Positions 10,616 to 24,000 of a DNA stretch of 64,000 nt are shown here, piece by piece (positions within the stretch are counted from its first letter, which is position 1; each line of letters begins with the position of its first letter). A program made the translations under genes and the position numbers. Origin of the DNA: Hermodice carunculata. Its lineage: Eukaryota > Annelida > Polychaeta > Eunicida > Amphinomidae. The stretch lies in assembly GCA_964020975.1 (NCBI GenBank), contig OZ026619.1, forward strand, positions 92,540,911 to 92,604,910, read 5' to 3'. Under the pieces are notes generated by a model. It was not told where the DNA came from and did not search any database. It worked only from the letters and a program-made list of their open reading frames with translations.

Positions 10616-13600
10616 CATAAATTGTAGCACTTTTTGATAACTACACCTGTCAACATCAGTAATGTACCAGGCATTTTCAATTTGAAGATGTTAGAAACTT
10701 TTCACAGGCAAAATTAAGGAGACCCTCATACAGCATCCGTGTACTGACCACCACATAAGCATAGGTGTCAATTGATTTCTGACACCCGTGAGGTTAATCA
10801 CCCTAGTAGTTTGTAAAACCTTTTAATGCAGTACATTTTGGCAGCATATGGCTCTGGGATATAACCATTCATACGTGTGGTGTTTGAAGGGCAAAACGCC
10901 GTTGTTTCAGTCATGGCCGACACTTCACTGATTAGGCAAGTTTTACTGCCCTAAAAACAGTCTTAAACTACTGTTACAAGTTCAGTATTTTATGAAAGGT
11001 TTCATAGTTTAGAGGCCATTTTCCTTCCATACTTTAACTTGTTCAGCGGAGATATTCATGTTATTTTACCATGTAAACCTTCCTCTGTGGCAAGTGCCTA
11101 TGTTCAAAGTACAGTATACAATCTAGTAGTCTTTCCCCAGCACAAGGGCTTTCTCTAGTCACTGGAGGTGAGAAAATTACTGCCCTCTCCCCCCCCCCCC
11201 CAAAAAAAAATATATATATGTGCTTTTTAAAAGGTTTTGTAAGATGCCTGCATTTTTCAGCTTAAGGCAGGGGGAATACAGAGTGGCTTACCTCCCCATC
11301 ATAAAAGTATTTTTCACATATACTAAAAACACCAACTTGCTAGTCTCCTGGGCCTTTGCTTCACCAAGTTACTCGCTGTGCACAAATGTAATTCCACTTC
11401 TTGTAGCTTTCTGGGGTTTTGTTGCCAGGTGACTTTACATATGTATATTTACGTGCATGCAGTTTCCAACATGGAAATTTTAAAAAGGATCTCCTAGTAA
11501 CTACATTAAACACTGCTTTCATGTGTGCAAATATTTACTTCCATACATCAATACAAGAATTGCAGCAACATGTATTTTTGACTCAAGAGATCAAGTTTAA
11601 TCCACATCTTGAACAAAAATTAATGCTGGTGAAGAATAAAAACTCATTTGTTTGGATTATTTGGTAATTTTTATTGGGTAAACATATAGAAATCATCCAC
11701 AATTTATACCAGTACTTCCAAAAATAGTATATGAATACCTGCATTGTGTATAATTTTGCTACATTCCTTCTTGGTGATTAGAGAGGTGGGACAGAGGTAA
11801 AGTCTACATATACACTGCTAGATTTTAGTATATATTTTTGTGTTTTTTATTTTTTTTTTCTGGCGGCAACAGCTGCACTAGTAGCGCCACCTGGGTTTTT
11901 TTCTACACCACCACCCACGTTGCTCTAAATATATCAACACATCGTAACTGTGGCACGTCAGCTTGGCAAATGCTACGAGTCACCACCCTCTTCACGAATA
12001 TTCCTCTACATGTAATATTCAATGATATGACTTATTCAATCACCAATTAGGAATCCAGCTATTACAGTTAATAATCAATGCATTAATCAAAAAAGATACT
12101 TCAGTATTTTCATAAGAAACTTACAACTACGAAAATGGCAAAAAAAGCACGCCATCATTATAATTGACAGCACACGTTTAATAATAGGAATAATAATGAC
12201 AACTCCTGAAGACATCTTGCTAATATGAGAACATGCAGGCCTCATCATCTCTGCCGGCCATTTTATGAGAGTCAAAATATATACGAACTCCAAAACCAAA
12301 ATCTCTGATCCATCACATGGACAACCCTCAGCTTATATAGCAGCATGAGATATAAGTACCGTTATACAGATTAACATTTTGTCGAAAAGCTCATTTCACA
12401 AAATGTACCTGCTTCTTCCTCTCTCCTCTCTCCATCCCTCAATTACTGTCGGGAATCAAAATATTTGTGAATATTAGAAAAAATAACATTGCAAAATATT
12501 ATTAAATATATAATTGTATATGAAAAGTGTAATTAATAGTAAAGTTTTTCTTCCAAAATAATAAAGGAATAATACCAAATAAAAGAAAAACACTAGTTGT
12601 TCACAATAGGTGAAGAGCAGGACACAGTCAAAAGAAAATGCACTAAATACTCAACTCTGCTTCATTAATTCTAACTACCGAATTAAACCAATACCTGCTT
12701 TATAACGAAGGCCTCAACTAACGCCATACAACTAAAAAACCTGGTAAACTGTTTGTAAACTTGTTAGATTATACACACAATATGTATAGTTTGAGCACCG
12801 ATATAGTCCAGTACATCTGCATTGTGGGCCTTCTGGATTACACAACTCTCCCCACCACGCAGTATATTTAATACATCCTAAATTGTGATTTGGACTTGGC
12901 CTGCCTATATACACGTACACAGGTATATAATGCAGTGCTGCAGTCATGAGGTTCAGGCACTGAGCAGCCTTTCCACATGGCCCTGCATGTGCAAAATTTA
13001 ACACCAAAAGTTTCACCATGCACTTACTTTGAACTCTAAACTGGAAAAGTGTACAATTTTATCCGCTAGACAATATCCAATATGATCATGATAATACCAC
13101 TATATTTAAACACTGAGGTTAACACTGGCAACATTTTGCCGTCATCATGGGTGGAACAAGAAATAAAGTTTGGGGGGATTTTGTACTTCCCCAGCATCAG
13201 AGATTATGCAAATATCCATTGTAAAAAGCAGAATTCTTCAATCAAAATGAAAAATCTCTAAATGCAAGCCTCACAAATCAGTCCAGGCTTCACAGAGTAA
13301 AATTGTTCTCAAAACCATCGTCTAATTGAGTTTTTGTTTTTAATACTTTTTACTAACATATAGGGTTCTGTGTTGAAATTTGATTTCAATGCTAATGCTT
13401 ACAGCTTCCTGTCACTTAAGAACTTAACTATGTGTTGGAACGAGAACGTTCGTTGTTTAGTCTATAAAACTAGATTGTCAAGTGGAATATTGAGTCATTC
13501 TTTGATCACACCCACTTTCTTTTCTTGCGATCGAAGTGAATGCTTTACCCAACCAAATAGTAAGACTCCATAAAAATTGTGCTCAAAAGGGAGCGCGTTG

Positions 13601-14490
13601 CCTAGTCTGCCTGTATACAAGTTATACATATAATGGAGTTCCAAAATATTAATATTGCTGGATAAAATATATCTTGGGAATACATACGACAAAAAAGCCT
13701 AAATAATTCACCAGTCATTAAATGCCTTTGCAGTTATATATGAAAATTCCCAATCAATACTGTGTATAACATTGCTTATAATTGGCATAAGGGTTTCAAC
13801 CAAACATTTTTTTTTCTCTGCTTGGTGGGACCAACTAAATAAAATGGGCTGGAGTTAGCACATCATCCCAAACTTGGAAGAACATTTACCACCTGATAAA
13901 CAACAATAGTAGTAATATAATAATAATAATCATAATACATAAAACTTTTATGCATACAAAGAAAAGGAGGACGAATATAAACCTAATATAAGTATTGAGC
14001 ACTGACTTCAAGTGTAAGTCTGACACGTGGGAGGGGGCCGGTTGCTTAATAAATCAAGGTTCTACGGGCAATAACTTTAAAGCCACCAAAATAAAGGACT
14101 AATAATCATATTGCAACATAAAAGTCATAATATATATATATATGTATATATATTTGATTAAACAAAATATCTATATAATTCGCCATTTCCAGGCATAAAT
14201 CCTTGATGGCAATATTTTGCGAGCAAGCCCAGAGCCCCTGGTCTAACTATCTCTACCCTCCCTAAATGTAGTAAGGCACAGCAAACAGTGTCATGATCTT
14301 GACTAGATACTGAGCAAATGTTACTCTTAGTGATTTGCATAAGTAGTCCTGCCTCGTGGGCATTATTTGAAAGTTTGATACCCCGGGGTAACCATCTTGT
14401 TTCCCTGTTAGTATCAGCAGTGTTCTCAAATAATCACAGCAATGTCCGAATCTAATAACAACAGGTCTTTTTTTTTTTTTTTTTTTCAAT
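10616..14490. other. brat downstream flank and possible 3' UTR, no other gene
   Basis: No coding exon was recognised. A C-run followed by an A-run lies near 11,190-11,210. One half of a 34-bp inverted pair lies at 11,866-11,899, and an AT dinucleotide stretch near 14,130-14,150. The brat 3' UTR must begin at 14,699 and could extend some way into this region. The sequence does not show where transcription ends. Confidence 0.5.
11866..11899 (-). repeat. 34-bp inverted repeat, left arm
   Basis: Bases 11,866-11,899 (GCAACAGCTGCACTAGTAGC through CCTGGGTTTT) are the exact reverse complement of 15,699-15,732. The two arms are 3.8 kb apart and enclose the last brat coding exon and the sequence after its stop. 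The core GGTGGCGCTACTAGT is close to GGTGGCACCACTAGT of family B, so both arms may be fragments of a related repeat. Confidence 0.85.
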
Positions 14491-14493
14491 CTT

Positions 14494-14499
14494 TTTAAT
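14494..14499 (-). terminator. Possible poly(A) signal ATTAAA for brat
   Basis: Read on the minus strand, ATTAAA lies about 200 bases after the brat stop codon at 14,700. It is followed within a few bases by a run of 19 A (14,468-14,486 on the plus strand as T). The hexamer is a known variant signal, but AT-rich sequence gives many chance matches and no downstream GU-rich element was established. Confidence 0.25.
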
Positions 14500-14699
14500 A
14501 TAATTATTTCTATTGTTAAATCAATGAAGGTGACCCTTCCTAAAACATTTGTACGCCTGTGCATGTGTGAAAAATACGCTGCCCTGACAAAATATGGCAT
14601 TATTTTGTTACATAATCAACAACCACCATTTCAATAGGCTATACAATAACACAAACTTTTGGCCACAAAAAAAGCCCGGTGAGACACAAACCAGTATTT

Positions 14700-15008
14700 C
14701 TAAGTGATATAAAGTGTATTCAGCACAAGAACATGATGGTTGTTCTTGGCTAGTGTCACCACATAACCCTCGGACGTAATCTTCAGGCCACAGCAACGAC
14801 TTACTTTGACATAGGGGCACTCAAATTCACCAATGAGGGACCCATCCCGCTGGAACACTGCCACGTGGAAACGGTTTCCGTGGCTATCTCCTACTAACAC
14901 GTCTCCAGCATCGCTGATGTCAATGCCATTGGGAAAGTTGGTAATGTTTTCACAGCCGATCCGACGCAAGAACTGCCCTTCTTCATTGAATACCACAACA
15001 CAGTGTCC
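14700..15008 (-). CDS. brat: brat coding exon 12: NHL repeats 4-6 and stop
   Basis: 309 bp including a TAG stop at 14,702-14,700; acceptor GCCTTGCAG. It reads [20 protein letters not shown], then [40 protein letters not shown] and LVLNTLYIT, closing the six-bladed propeller. The protein ends three residues after the conserved NTL-Y strand, as expected for the family. Confidence 0.94.
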   Translation of the reverse strand, partial: GHCVVVFNEEGQFLRRIGCENITNFPNGIDISDAGDVLVGDSHGNRFHVAVFQRDGSLIGEFECPYVKVSRCCGLKITSEGYVVTLAKNNHHVLVLNTLYIT

Positions 15009-18000
15009 CTGCAAGGCGATGTTTGAATGTGATTAATGCAAATAAAAAAGTATGAAAAAGTACAGACAATACAATTACTGAGCATATTACATACATATCA
15101 GGGTGCACAAATTCCAATGATCCTTTTGTCCGGGACAAATGAAATCCTTTGGAAGATAAGTGACTTTCAAATTTCACTTGTCCTCTGGACAAGTACTTTT
15201 AATTGGTAAAAATTTACGATGTTAAATTTTAAAGTTTGTTGGCATAAAAGACACAAAAATTTTCACCTGTCAGGTTTGGTTTGAAAGAGCATGTTTTAAT
15301 GGAAATTATTATGCCATACAGCGAGTTTATGTGTCTGTTATGCCAACAAACTTTGAAATTAAACATATCGTGAATTGAAATAAACTCACTGTATGACATA
15401 ATGATTTCCAAAAACATGCTATTTCAAACCAAAACTGACAGGTGAAAATTTTGTGTCCCTTGTCCTGCAAGATGAGTTATTTCGATTTTTTTTTTTTTCG
15501 CCGTGCATACGATTCAAGATATATTCCTTGGCAAGTCTCGCAGGTCGGGAAACTTGACCTAGGAGCTTTTTTCCCAATTCTACACATAAGAACCAAGAGG
15601 ACCCTGTTAACAAGACCCCTCAATACAAGGTGGAGCCTGATGTGACATGATGGGTTTTTGGGCTCCCAATGAAACACTTCTCCCGTTACTTCTATGGTAA
15701 AACCCAGGTGGCGCTACTAGTGCAGCTGTTGCAGACCTAATTATAAATCAATTTTGCTACCACATGCTCTACTCCACCATTGGCGTTTCGAGGGAGCACT
15801 GTCACACCAAAGTGACCCATGTATATTATGGGAACTGAACTGTTGATTTGTGGTTATGGGTGCAGTGAAGTCACAGTCCAAGTTAGTCAAATCCACATGT
15901 ACTTACTGGACCAGGTATAACGAATAGAGATCAAGATCAAGTGGTTCCTGTGGGCTCTCAGCAGAGGGCTCTGTGGGCAGGCAAGCTAGATATGTGTGTT
16001 TCAATAAGTTCCCATTGTATTTTTCACCTATGTAACTTTAAACCACTCCACCTTGTCACACCACTTTTCTTGTGGTATACAGTGAAATACTCCTGCAAAT
16101 TTGGCAACTCTCCCTGCAAACCTAGTCACATATTGAATGTTACTGTAACATAGTACCTTAAGGGAGTACACACCTCAAGTCTGCAAGAATTGTGTGTATT
16201 GGGTTGTGTATTCAGCCAAATACACATAACATTGCTAAATGCTGCCTGTCCTTTTTGGTCATTTTACTGGTATTATGCCTTCTTATTGGTATGCTCGCTT
16301 TTTGCCCCTAAGGCCACGACACTGGATACCAGTCAAGATTCAGTCACATAAATCGAGTTACCACCACTGCATAATGGGTCCATGGTATCTACATATGGGT
16401 CTAATCCATGATCACATGACACAACATTGCACCGCACCTCCCACTATCTGCACCAAGGCAGCCAGATCCCTTCAAGTTGCCAATGTTTGCTGTTGTTTTA
16501 TGCTCCTTCAGTGCAGTCTTTCCCCGTTATACCTTTGTTGATATTAAACAAAACTCAGCCATGCTGCAGCTGCCCTTGTGGCAGCTGCAACACATCTTGC
16601 CAGGCTGTGCTAGAACCACTCTCTTAAGGCTATAGGCATGTTGGTACTTGAACAAAAGCTCTTTTCATGAAGAATTTAAATATGCAATTTTCATCTTAAA
16701 CTTTGGTAAATATACGGAAAAATCAGGGACTGGTATGGAATGAGTTAATATTATATACGGGCCGAGGACCATCATGCATTTCATGCGACTGTCGGACTGA
16801 GGTTTTCCCGGTGAGACAACATGAGCCCAGGTGCACTTTAAAAGATCTGTGCCTTCATCAAATATGTACTTCAACTAATCAATGAACTGGCCAAATCCTG
16901 GATGCCTCCTTAAAATACTCATTTTTCTAACCCATGAACAGACTGATTCACCTTTCACATAAATTTCATTTTTTAAATGACAGCTGTTTATAAATTCTAT
17001 GACCTCCAGTGCCAAGGAAAGGAGAAGTGGGTATGATTACTAATTTGTGCTATGTATGCCTTGTGGGTATTTCGAATTTGTACAATGCTGCACGTTTTCT
17101 CATAATAAGACAGCAGTATCAAAAAGAAAAAGAAATCATCTTAAAAGTGGCATGGCCTGAAGATACATCCCTCATTCATTGCAGAAAATTAAACAGCTCT
17201 CTTCTGTGGCTCATGGAATTTTTAACTGTCAAGAGAAAGTACACTCTTTTCTTATTACCAAAGCCTCCAGATTCTGAATACATTTGAACTGCACATAAGT
17301 GAAGAGAGTACGGTAAAATCTCCTGCCACATTTTAAACTTTGTGCTACTTGTAAATTTCTGTGGGGGAAATAAGACCTTTGGACAGCCTTCAGAATTTTT
17401 TTCTTTCAGCCCACAATTACATAGCACCAACTTGGGTATTTTTATGCAGGATTTTTCCCCCTTCTAATTATGGGCCAAGAAGTTTTGCAGAAGCAATAAG
17501 CTTTTTTTTTCTTCTTCTTTTTCTTTGGGGGGGGGAGGGGGATTATTTTTAATGTCCTAAATTCACCAAGTGCGACGTACTGAACAAACTAGGTACAATC
17601 CCACCAAACATTATGATACATCCACCTGTTTTTATTGGCTGAAAAGGCCAACTTTTAACAAACACACAATCAATTTAGTAACATCTAAACTGTCCACCTG
17701 TTTCTATTAGCAGGAGTGGCCAACTGTTAACAAACATGCACCGTACCCCACAACATATAAACTGCAAGCTGATGTCATCTGTTACCTTGAAATCGCATAC
17801 AAAATATTCCTTGCCACTGATGGCAATATCTGATGGCTCTCTCATGAAATCACTGCAATCGAACCACTTGAGGAGATCACCGGTCTCAGCAATACAGAAT
17901 ACCGTTGGGGACACACTGTCTACAGCTACAATATGACCTGAAAGTACACAAGCGCCGTGCAACACATATACATCTAGTTCCCATTCTGCCTAGTTTTTGA

Positions 18001-21000
18001 TGCACAAATCTGTACGGTGCTCAAGAATTATGACTACTTTGGATGTTGTTATTTTGTCCGATTATGTCGTAACAAATGCATCTGCTACTCATGGAATTCC
18101 ATATGAGCCAATTATCAATATAACACTTGTTACAAGCGAGTCCCCGACATGTACCATTCACAATCATGCCATACTCAGCTGGATATTTTTTAACTAGCAG
18201 TTTACGAAGTGTCGTGACTGATAATCAAGATTTCAGCATTTCAACAGGTTACTTTGGACTATGCGTCCATTTGATTCAGGCAATGGTTGCACTTTTTTTT
18301 GGCCTTTCAGATACCATCTATATTTTCCTTTTTCTCCATCTAATGCCTATGCTCAAAACAAAATAAACGCTCAAAATAATGCAGGCATGAGAAATGGATA
18401 AATCTCCAAACTGATGATGATGGCTGGACACCCAACCTACCCTGCTGTGTTATGGCAAGTCCTGCCACAATATCAATGTATCGGATGGCAATCTTCTTGA
18501 TGAACTGTCCATTCTTCGTGAAGATCTGCATGCGTGAACGTTCGTTGCCACGGTCGCACACCACATACTTGCCCGAGTGGCGCATAACTGCAACTTTACG
18601 TGGATACCATAACTGCCCCTCCTCTCGGCCTGCAAGGGAGTGATAGCAAATGGAATTGTTATAAAGCACACCTAAGCCATGGCCATTTAACATATCTTAA
18701 AACAGCACCATCAAAATCCATAAACATATTATGCCTAAGCGTTCTGGGACTCCAATGGGCGATCTCTGGTTTGTGAGAGAAGGTGGGTCCCCAACACTCT
18801 ACCTGAAGCTGTACCTCATCAACGCTGGTCACAGCAGCACATTATTCAAAGGTGACAGTAAGATCAAGGGCCCTACGAGGATGGAGATACCAGGGTCACA
18901 AACAAGCATTTCAAACAAGCTGCTTTAATTCACATCTGCCACTTTTTGAAAAACTGAAACGGTACTGTTCAATTGGTCAATAGTGCCTTTATTTTGTCAC
19001 TTTGAACTGTGGATACTTCAACACTAGTTCTGGTTAGATACACTTTTCAAGATTCATTCTAATGTACAAAAAATGCTTTTATTCATTTGAATTAGCACCT
19101 CAGAAAACACATTTCCTCTTAAGCTTTGAACATTTCAAATTCGTTAGCTAATGCATCAGGAAAAATCAATTTTTTACAATTCCTTCTCATCCCGCTACGT
19201 TTGCTGCAAGTCAGCATAAAAATGTGTTGACATGTTCTCTTTTCATCAAATATTTACTTCAGACCTAAGGTAAACTTGATAATTCTGTGCCTGGTAGTAA
19301 CCATCTGAAGATCACTGTGACAGCATGCTTTGTGTGGAATGTGGTCACACTTTTATTTAGAGCACTGGTGTCGCTTCCATTACATTACACCACAAACTAC
19401 TGTAATTTGCTTTATTTTTGCGTGTATAAATGTTCACAGTTTTTGTAATGTGACATTCACTGTTTTGGACATAATTCCCATTCAAATAATGTTAAAATAT
19501 GATTTCACCGTGTTTTTATTTTCACAGTTTTGTTGTGCCATCAGTGAAATAAGCAAAAAACAAGAATATAGCAAAATTAAAGCAACTGACAGTATAATTA
19601 TAACTGGGTTCATACAGCTCGGCAGCTTTCAAATTCAAGGACTTTTCCAGGATCTTTTTACCAAAATTTGAGGACTTTCCAACTTATCGACTTTTCCTTT
19701 TTGTGTCTTGTGTTTTTTCGGGTTTTTACAGTGGGTGGGGAGGAACTGATTGAGCTAACTTAACTTTTGAAGGAAGGTGCATTAATGGATATTCAAAATT
19801 CAAGGACTTTAAGGCAGAAACATTGATTTTCAAAGTTTTCAAGGGCTTAAAAACGCAGGTAGTAAATTTAAGTACTTTCAAGGATTTCAAGGACCTGTAT
19901 GAACATTATATAAACACTTTTGGCAGAGTTTATTTGTCTTAGCTTGCTGAATATTATTCCAACACTAAGATTCTGAGGTAAAAGTAAAGTTGCAAGCCAC
20001 TGATGACAGTTTGGTGACAAGAAGAAGATATCAATGTTCAAAGTGCCCCATTACCTTCTGTGGCTCAGCACCAGAAAAGGAAATACTGTGAACTGCTTTT
20101 ATTTTGCTGCGGGGTTTTTTCGCTTATTTCACTGATGGTTAAAAAAAAAAAAAAGTGAAAATAAAAATACAGTGACACAGCAGTTTAACATTGATTTAAT
20201 AGAAATTATGTAAAAAATAGTGCAATTAAAAATTCAATAGAATGTGTGAAATGCAAAATCCGTGAAATTTTAATACACGTGAAAATAAGTACATTTACAG
20301 TTACAAAGCAACTTTCTGCTACTGTCCACCCTAAATGTCAACAGTGGGACCAACAAAAACCTGCACTCCTGGGTAAGAATACATTACTCAGATGGCAACC
20401 AAGATTATACTAGTCTCACTTGAATGGTCTCAGTTGAGTGGCAGAGTTCCTCAAGAACAAGAGCCGAACAGGACACTTAGTCTTGATATGCCTACTATGC
20501 GGATGAATTACATGCATCAGCTGGATCAATATTTACTTGTGCGTCCTGCACATTTAGATAGATTTCAAGTTAAGCATGGGTAAGTTTCTGACGCATTGTG
20601 TGACAGATCTAGCATATGAAGGATGACAATGACCCAAGTGTTCAGTTACAGGCTACCAAGAGCCAACTTTTGGACCTGTCCTGCTGGTGGTTTTACTGAG
20701 GTATTGTTGTGTGAAAAGGTGTAATACTATGCTGGGCACTCGGGAGTTCCACCAAAAAACATAAAACAAAACAAGACGGGACAGGGCATCTGAAAGTCTC
20801 CCATTGCAGATAAGTAATACCCAAGTATCACTAATAGGATGTATTCATATTTAAATGCGGTCCTACTCTAACACCTATCCAGCAAAAGAGGGAGCCACCT
20901 GCATCAGGGCAGATCCATGTATTTAGCATGGTCAAAAGTACTTCCCCGTTAAAATGAACAACACGAACACAGAATTATCTTAAGAAAATGTATTAACATA

Positions 21001-24000
21001 TATCTGAAACATAAAGGATGCCTAAATTGATTAGAAATGGGCTCTCTTTTGGTTGAAAAGGTGTTATTTATGGATGTTTCTGTTGTATATAATACAAATC
21101 TGCCCTGATCATGGTGGAACCATCAGTATGTTGCCCCCGCAACACAGGAAGTGTGCAGCATCAGTTACATATGAATATCACCTATTACCTATCATGAAAA
21201 TTACACCATAGCCTGTACTCCCGATTAATCAATCACCCATCATGAAAATGTAACTTGCATCGCAAAATGTCGTGTACGGTAGCTCGCTTACCTGGAATAC
21301 CAAACTGGTACTTGAACTCTCCAGTCTTTTCAAACACTTGGACACGGTGATTGTTGGTGTCTGCAACAATTATATCTTCTTCCATGCCGAGGCAGAAACC
21401 ATGGGGCGAATTAAACTGACCCTTGGCTGGCCCCAGCTGACCAAACTTGCATCTACAGTTTGGAAAATACAGAAGACAGTTACTAATGGGTGCCTGTATC
21501 CAGTGTTTACCTGACAAAAATGTTGCAAAAATTTGTTACATAATGCTTTCCTTCGTACATAAGGTATTGGGTTCCATTCTTTCAATTTTGCATTTGTTCG
21601 TTTACATCACACTTTTATTTATAAAAAATAAGATATAAATATGTTGAAAATATTCCCATTTCAAATTTAATATACATGAACTGCAAAATGCTTTTAATCT
21701 AAGATCATATATATGTATTTTAAATCCAACTAAGACAAGATCTACAATAAATATGGTGGATCAGTACACTTATCAAACCTGGAAGAAAAAAGGCATGTAT
21801 AAAATTTATATACAGGTCTACATCAGACAGCAAGTGTATCACATGGGATAAAAATGTACACTTCTGGAGTAGCAAAGGCAGATGGAGAATATAAAGCCAA
21901 CTTCAAAATGTATTTCTCCCCACTCTACAATCATGCAAAGCCACTACCGCTATACTACAGCCGTTCCAACTGTTCTTGTGGCTAATCTTCAGTGCGCTCC
22001 TACATATGGACCCTAACACCACTTTTTGCGTTCTATTCTTTGCACTTTGAATGCAGTCATTTTAAAACAACTGCAAGGTTTTCCATGTCCGACAATGACA
22101 AAAACATCTTGCGCCTCCTTGCAACACGGCCATACAAGGCCACACAGAAGGTACAAATAACAAAGGAAATGAGAGAATAATTACTTTCTGACAGACACCT
22201 CAAATGACAGCTTTTGCCTTACAATCTAGGAAACTCAGCCTGTCAATAGAAAATAGTGAAAAGTAGAGGAGTGCATATTTAAAGAGGACTGTTCAAGTCC
22301 TGTGCACCGCTGACCTAAGCTTAATGACCTGGAAATCAGTAAACTGTTAACTGTCACTTGACTGGCGATACTAAAACACAAATCAAGTTTTAAAAAAATG
22401 AAAAATAAAACGCAATTCATGCATTTCACAAATTTTAAGCAGTTCAAGCTAAACAGTAAATCAAACTGAATCACAATACTTGTATTTAATGCAACTGGCC
22501 CAGTACTCTTGCACATGATTTATGATAATTTGACAAGCATGAAAATAATATAATAATAAAATCCAAAATAACAGTTCAAGCACATTTGGTAGCAACCAAG
22601 TCTGCTAAAAATGTTTATAATTATAGATTTCCATAAAATCTGAAGAGAATCCAGAGCACAAGCATAGCAAGTTGAAAATATAATGGTTGATGATCGTCCA
22701 CCCCCCACCCAACTCCTCATAAGAACACCTGACTGAGGTCAGGTAGGCTCAAGACCAAGCGGGCAAATTGGTGAAAGCAAATGTATACATGTATTAAACA
22801 TGGCATCTGGAGAAGAGCCACTGCCACAGAATGAAGGTATTAACTTTAAAAAATCAATTTGTGTAAAGATTAAAATACATTAGCATCAATACATTGACCC
22901 TTTCTCCCCAGAATTACTATCCATGCCCAACACAGGAAAGGAATCGTTATACAAAACAAAATGGCCTCTTGTTAGTGAATGTTACGCTCACACTTCTCTG
23001 TGCATTAGATTCACGGACACGAAATTCCTTCTGTCAGATAGGATAGTTCCTCTAGAAATTAATAGCTGAATCATATTCATGATACTCAATGACATCTTGA
23101 CATTCGAACAATGCTGAACTGGGAGACTGGAACAGCACTGTCACCATAAATGCTCGACTAGGACAGTTGATTTCAAAAAGGAGAATAAAACTTTATTTAA
23201 TAGACACTGGGAGTGCCTCTGAAAGACATTAATGATTCAGCTTGACATAAATTCTTTATGTAAATTTGAAAGCAAACAAGTTTTGCAGGTTCGGCTTTTA
23301 TTCATGATTATGTTGTGTCAAATATATGCAAGACCCACTTTCCTGGTGCTTTGGTCAGACCAACCTCCGGGTTAAAGACAAAGTCTAAATGCTGAAATCA
23401 ACTGGCTGACATCAACAATTCCATCCTATATACACATTAAGCTGGACAATACAGAAGCTATGTACATGTATGTCTCCGGTGAACTATCCTTATTTCTTGG
23501 CTGACAGAAGGAATTTTTAGAACACTAAATAAGCATTCAAGTGCAAAGTTGTTTGAGACACAGAGGAAAAGGCTACCATGACACCTGTACCCAAACCATA
23601 CAAAGTGTGAAGATGACTGCTTCTACAGCTATACATATGAAAACTCACAGCACAAGAGATCTAAACCCACTACTTTTAAGCACTGGCAGTAAGATCATTG
23701 GCATTGAGCAAGATCTGAAAAACAATCACACATATTTACACATGCAAATCACAAATTGAAATACTTATCTATACTTAGGACCTTGATCACACATCCTTTC
23801 CGCAGGTGACAGCTTTTGGGACTTTTTTCTTGGGGGGAAAAATAATTACCAGCAAAGAAAACAGAACTTGAATGCAACACTTACAAAGACTTCTGATCCT
23901 GGGAGACAAGCACAAAGAGTGTAGCAATACATGTGTACTTCCGATTTCCTTTAGTCTCTGTGTTCTTGTTTGTGAATGCGAGTGTAATTGCAGCAGGGGC

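Noticed and set aside
12906-12913. Pumilio-type site TGTATATA on the minus strand in the possible brat 3' UTR
   Set aside because: A single 8-mer in AT-rich DNA about 1.8 kb beyond the stop is expected by chance, and the UTR extent is unknown.
21453-21517. Residues upstream of NHL repeat 1 in the same open frame as part of the protein
   Set aside because: An acceptor (AAACTGTAG) ends at 21,453 and joins exon 8 in the right phase to give MQIRCKFG, the family sequence; the upstream residues are intron.
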